NCBI GenBank assembly: GCA_900317975.1
Contig: ONIZ01000020.1
Span: 1-62,456 of the forward strand
DNA from: an uncultured Bacillota bacterium
GTDB lineage: Bacteria > Bacillota_I > Bacilli_A > RF39 > UBA660
DNA length: 62,456 bases
Reading direction: 5' to 3'
The position numbers and the translations under genes were made by a program. The first letter of the stretch is position 1. Each line of letters opens with the position of its first letter. Below the pieces are notes generated by a model. It searched no databases and was not told where the DNA came from. It saw only the letters and a list, made by a program, of their open reading frames with translations. Below are positions 60,558 through 62,456 of this stretch, one piece after another.

Positions 60558-62456
60558 TTCAATATATATAGGAATATTATTAATAGTATTAATTATATCT
60601 ATAATAAGAATAAATATAAAACCGAATTTACTTTATAAAGAAGATAGCACAATAACAGGAATAATACAAAATATAGAATATGAAGAAGATTACTATAAAC
60701 TAACTATTAAAGGAAAAGAAAAAGTATTAGGTAGCTTTTATTCAAAAAACAAAATAGATATTCATCTAGGAGATAAAATTAAAGTATCAGGAATAATATC
60801 AGAACCAACTAATCCAACTCTAATAAACACATTTAATTACAAACAATATTTAAATAATAAAAACATATATCATTTGATAAATATAGATAGTATTAAAGTT
60901 ATATCAAAGAATAGAAATATTTATTATAAAGTTAAAGAGTTCGTGTATAAAAGATTAAATCATAATAAATATTTATATACATTTATAGTAGGCGATAAGT
61001 TCTATTTATCTCAAGAAATAAAAAATTCTTATCAAGAAAATGGAATATCTCATTTATTTGCTATATCAGGAATGCATATAACTTTATTATCTAATATTAT
61101 TATGAAAATATTATCTATTCTAAAAGTAAAAGAACACAAGAAATATCTAATTACATCAATTCTATTATTTATATATTTATTGATAGTTGGAATAACCCCT
61201 TCAATTCTAAGAGGAGTATTATTCTTTATAGTGTTTAAATATAATAGTCTATATTATTTCTATATAAAACCAACTAATTTGTTTATATTAGTATTATCAA
61301 TTTCTTTATTAATTAATCCAAAATATATATTTGAAGTATCTTTTCAATATTCATATCTTATAAGTTTTACATTAATTTATATGAGTGAATTTCTAACAAG
61401 TAAAAATTATTTCATAAGTCTAATAAAAACCTCAACCATATCAAGTATAGTATCACTTCCAATTTCTTTATATAATTTTTATAGTATAAATATTTTATCA
61501 ATTATTTATAATTTATTTTTTATACCCTTAATTACTATTATTGTGTTTCCTTTATCATTAATAACATTTATATTTCCACAAATAACACCTATATATAATT
61601 TCATAACTGATATTATGGAAAATATATCGATAGTTTTAAGTAAAATAAAACTAGGTAAACTAGTATTTATGAAGATACATCCAATATTTTATATATTATA
61701 TTTAATAATTATATTTATAGTTTTCTATTTTATTAAAAAAAACAATTTTAAATATAGTTTTATATTATTATTTATCCTATTAATTCATTATATATATCCA
61801 AGCATAAAAAATGATGTATTTATAAACTTTATAGATGTAGGCCAGGGAGATTCAATACTAATTCATAATAGAAATAATATATTAATTGATACAGGAGGAA
61901 AAGAATCAAATAGTAACAATAATTCTATAGTTATTAACAAAACAATCCCATACTTAAAAAGTTTAGGAATAAAAAAGCTAGACTATCTAATTTTAACTCA
62001 TGGAGATTATGATCATATGGGAGAATCAATTAATCTAGTAGAAAAGTATAAAGTAAAAAATGTAATTTTTAATTGTGGAGAATTCAACAATTTAGAAAGA
62101 GAACTAATTACTAAATTAAATAAGAATAAAGTAAGTTACTATTCTTGTATTAATGAATTAGATTTAGAAAATAATAAACTATTTTTTTTACAAACAAGGG
62201 AATATGATAATGAAAATGACAATTCTAATGTTATTTATACTGAAATAAATAATTATAAATTTATTTTTACAGGAGATGCTTCTATAAATACAGAAAAAGA
62301 GATATTAAAAGATTATAATTTACCAGAAATTGATGTATTAAAAGTAGGACATCATGGAAGTAAAACAAGTAGTAGTAAAGAGTTTATTAATGAAATAAAC
62401 CCTAAGTATTCTATTATTAGTGTAGGAAAAGATAATAGGTATGGTCATCCAAATAA
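60526..62456 (+). CDS. comEC: competence protein ComEC, DNA channel, 3' end outside window
   Basis: The frame is open to the window end (about 643 codons). Possible starts are TTG 60526 (after AGGAG, overlapping comEA by 32 bases) or CTG 60550; I prefer 60526, which adds a basic MLRLRK start. Order of parts: two N-terminal helices flanking an OB-like domain, the competence domain with ISHLFAISGMHITLLSN and TPSILRGVLFF, more membrane helices, and an outer beta-lactamase-like domain. The latter has FIDVGQGDSILI, THGDYDHMG, FTGDAS and VGHHGSKTSS. It forms the transmembrane DNA uptake channel. Only the last ~60 residues appear to be missing. Confidence 0.92.
   Translation, partial: MLRLRKILLCDSIYIGILLIVLIISIIRINIKPNLLYKEDSTITGIIQNIEYEEDYYKLTIKGKEKVLGSFYSKNKIDIHLGDKIKVSGIISEPTNPTLINTFNYKQYLNNKNIYHLINIDSIKVISKNRNIYYKVKEFVYKRLNHNKYLYTFIVGDKFYLSQEIKNSYQENGISHLFAISGMHITLLSNIIMKILSILKVKEHKKYLITSILLFIYLLIVGITPSILRGVLFFIVFKYNSLYYFYIKPTNLFILVLSISLLINPKYIFEVSFQYSYLISFTLIYMSEFLTSKNYFISLIKTSTISSIVSLPISLYNFYSINILSIIYNLFFIPLITIIVFPLSLITFIFPQITPIYNFITDIMENISIVLSKIKLGKLVFMKIHPIFYILYLIIIFIVFYFIKKNNFKYSFILLFILLIHYIYPSIKNDVFINFIDVGQGDSILIHNRNNILIDTGGKESNSNNNSIVINKTIPYLKSLGIKKLDYLILTHGDYDHMGESINLVEKYKVKNVIFNCGEFNNLERELITKLNKNKVSYYSCINELDLENNKLFFLQTREYDNENDNSNVIYTEINNYKFIFTGDASINTEKEILKDYNLPEIDVLKVGHHGSKTSSSKEFINEINPKYSIISVGKDNRYGHPN

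Noticed and set aside
1..62456. Mycoplasma-type code (TGA = Trp)
   Set aside because: Genes with clear C-termini end in TGA (for example comEA) and Trp positions in conserved motifs use TGG.

Overview
The window is AT-rich, densely packed bacterial chromosome, very likely from a walled low-GC Bacillota (Bacilli/Erysipelotrichia or RF39-like gut lineages). This rests on PolC, SMC, FtsW, peptidoglycan hydrolases, T-box regulation, WXG100 proteins, strong GGAGGTGATAAT-type ribosome binding sites and use of TGA as a stop. The genetic code is standard: Trp is TGG, and TGA ends several genes. The lineage is an inference; there is no 16S gene here.

Layout. 1-5 kb: a divergent HerA-like ATPase and a pair of paralogous extracytoplasmic binding proteins, one fused to a VWA domain, followed by a surface protein. 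5-7.4 kb: uracil uptake and salvage operon (uraA-upp, minus strand). Its leader combines a 26-codon peptide ORF, U-rich tracts and a terminator, like enterobacterial pyrBI attenuation. 7.4-18 kb: mixed genes, including a metallophosphoesterase-like protein that has lost its metal motifs, an FAD oxidoreductase, a cyclophilin, dCMP deaminase, T-box-controlled valS, and an XRE-kinase-CYTH fusion. 18-24 kb: a tightly coupled four-gene envelope operon (zinc ribbon/HExxH peptidase, trypsin-fold pseudoprotease, two bitopic proteins), then radC, tRNA-Ala(UGC) and PrsW.

25.9-33.6 kb is the most unusual part: a type VII (ESX/WXG100) substrate locus without its ATPase. Four tiny helical proteins with ATGA overlaps precede two WXG100-size proteins. 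Then come a 601-aa putative substrate, a repeat-rich membrane-anchored protein split by a frameshift at a CA repeat, a DUF4176 protein, a helical partner, an NlpC/P60 hydrolase with an ESX-like N-terminus, and a membrane-tethered PTS EIIB-like protein lacking its phospho-cysteine.

33.7-62.5 kb is mainly housekeeping: rluB, ferredoxin, polC, ldh, truB (5' end missing), a half-length rimP, nusA, rnpM, infB, rbfA, rpsO, pnp, smc (short arms), def, ftsW, a DHH/DHHA1 phosphodiesterase, comEA (apparent ATT start) and comEC (cut by the window end). A minus-strand operon at 47.8-50.1 kb holds a membrane-glucosaminidase fusion, a membrane-anchored unknown and a CPBP protease. Most transcription units end in clear intrinsic terminators, many shared by convergent genes.
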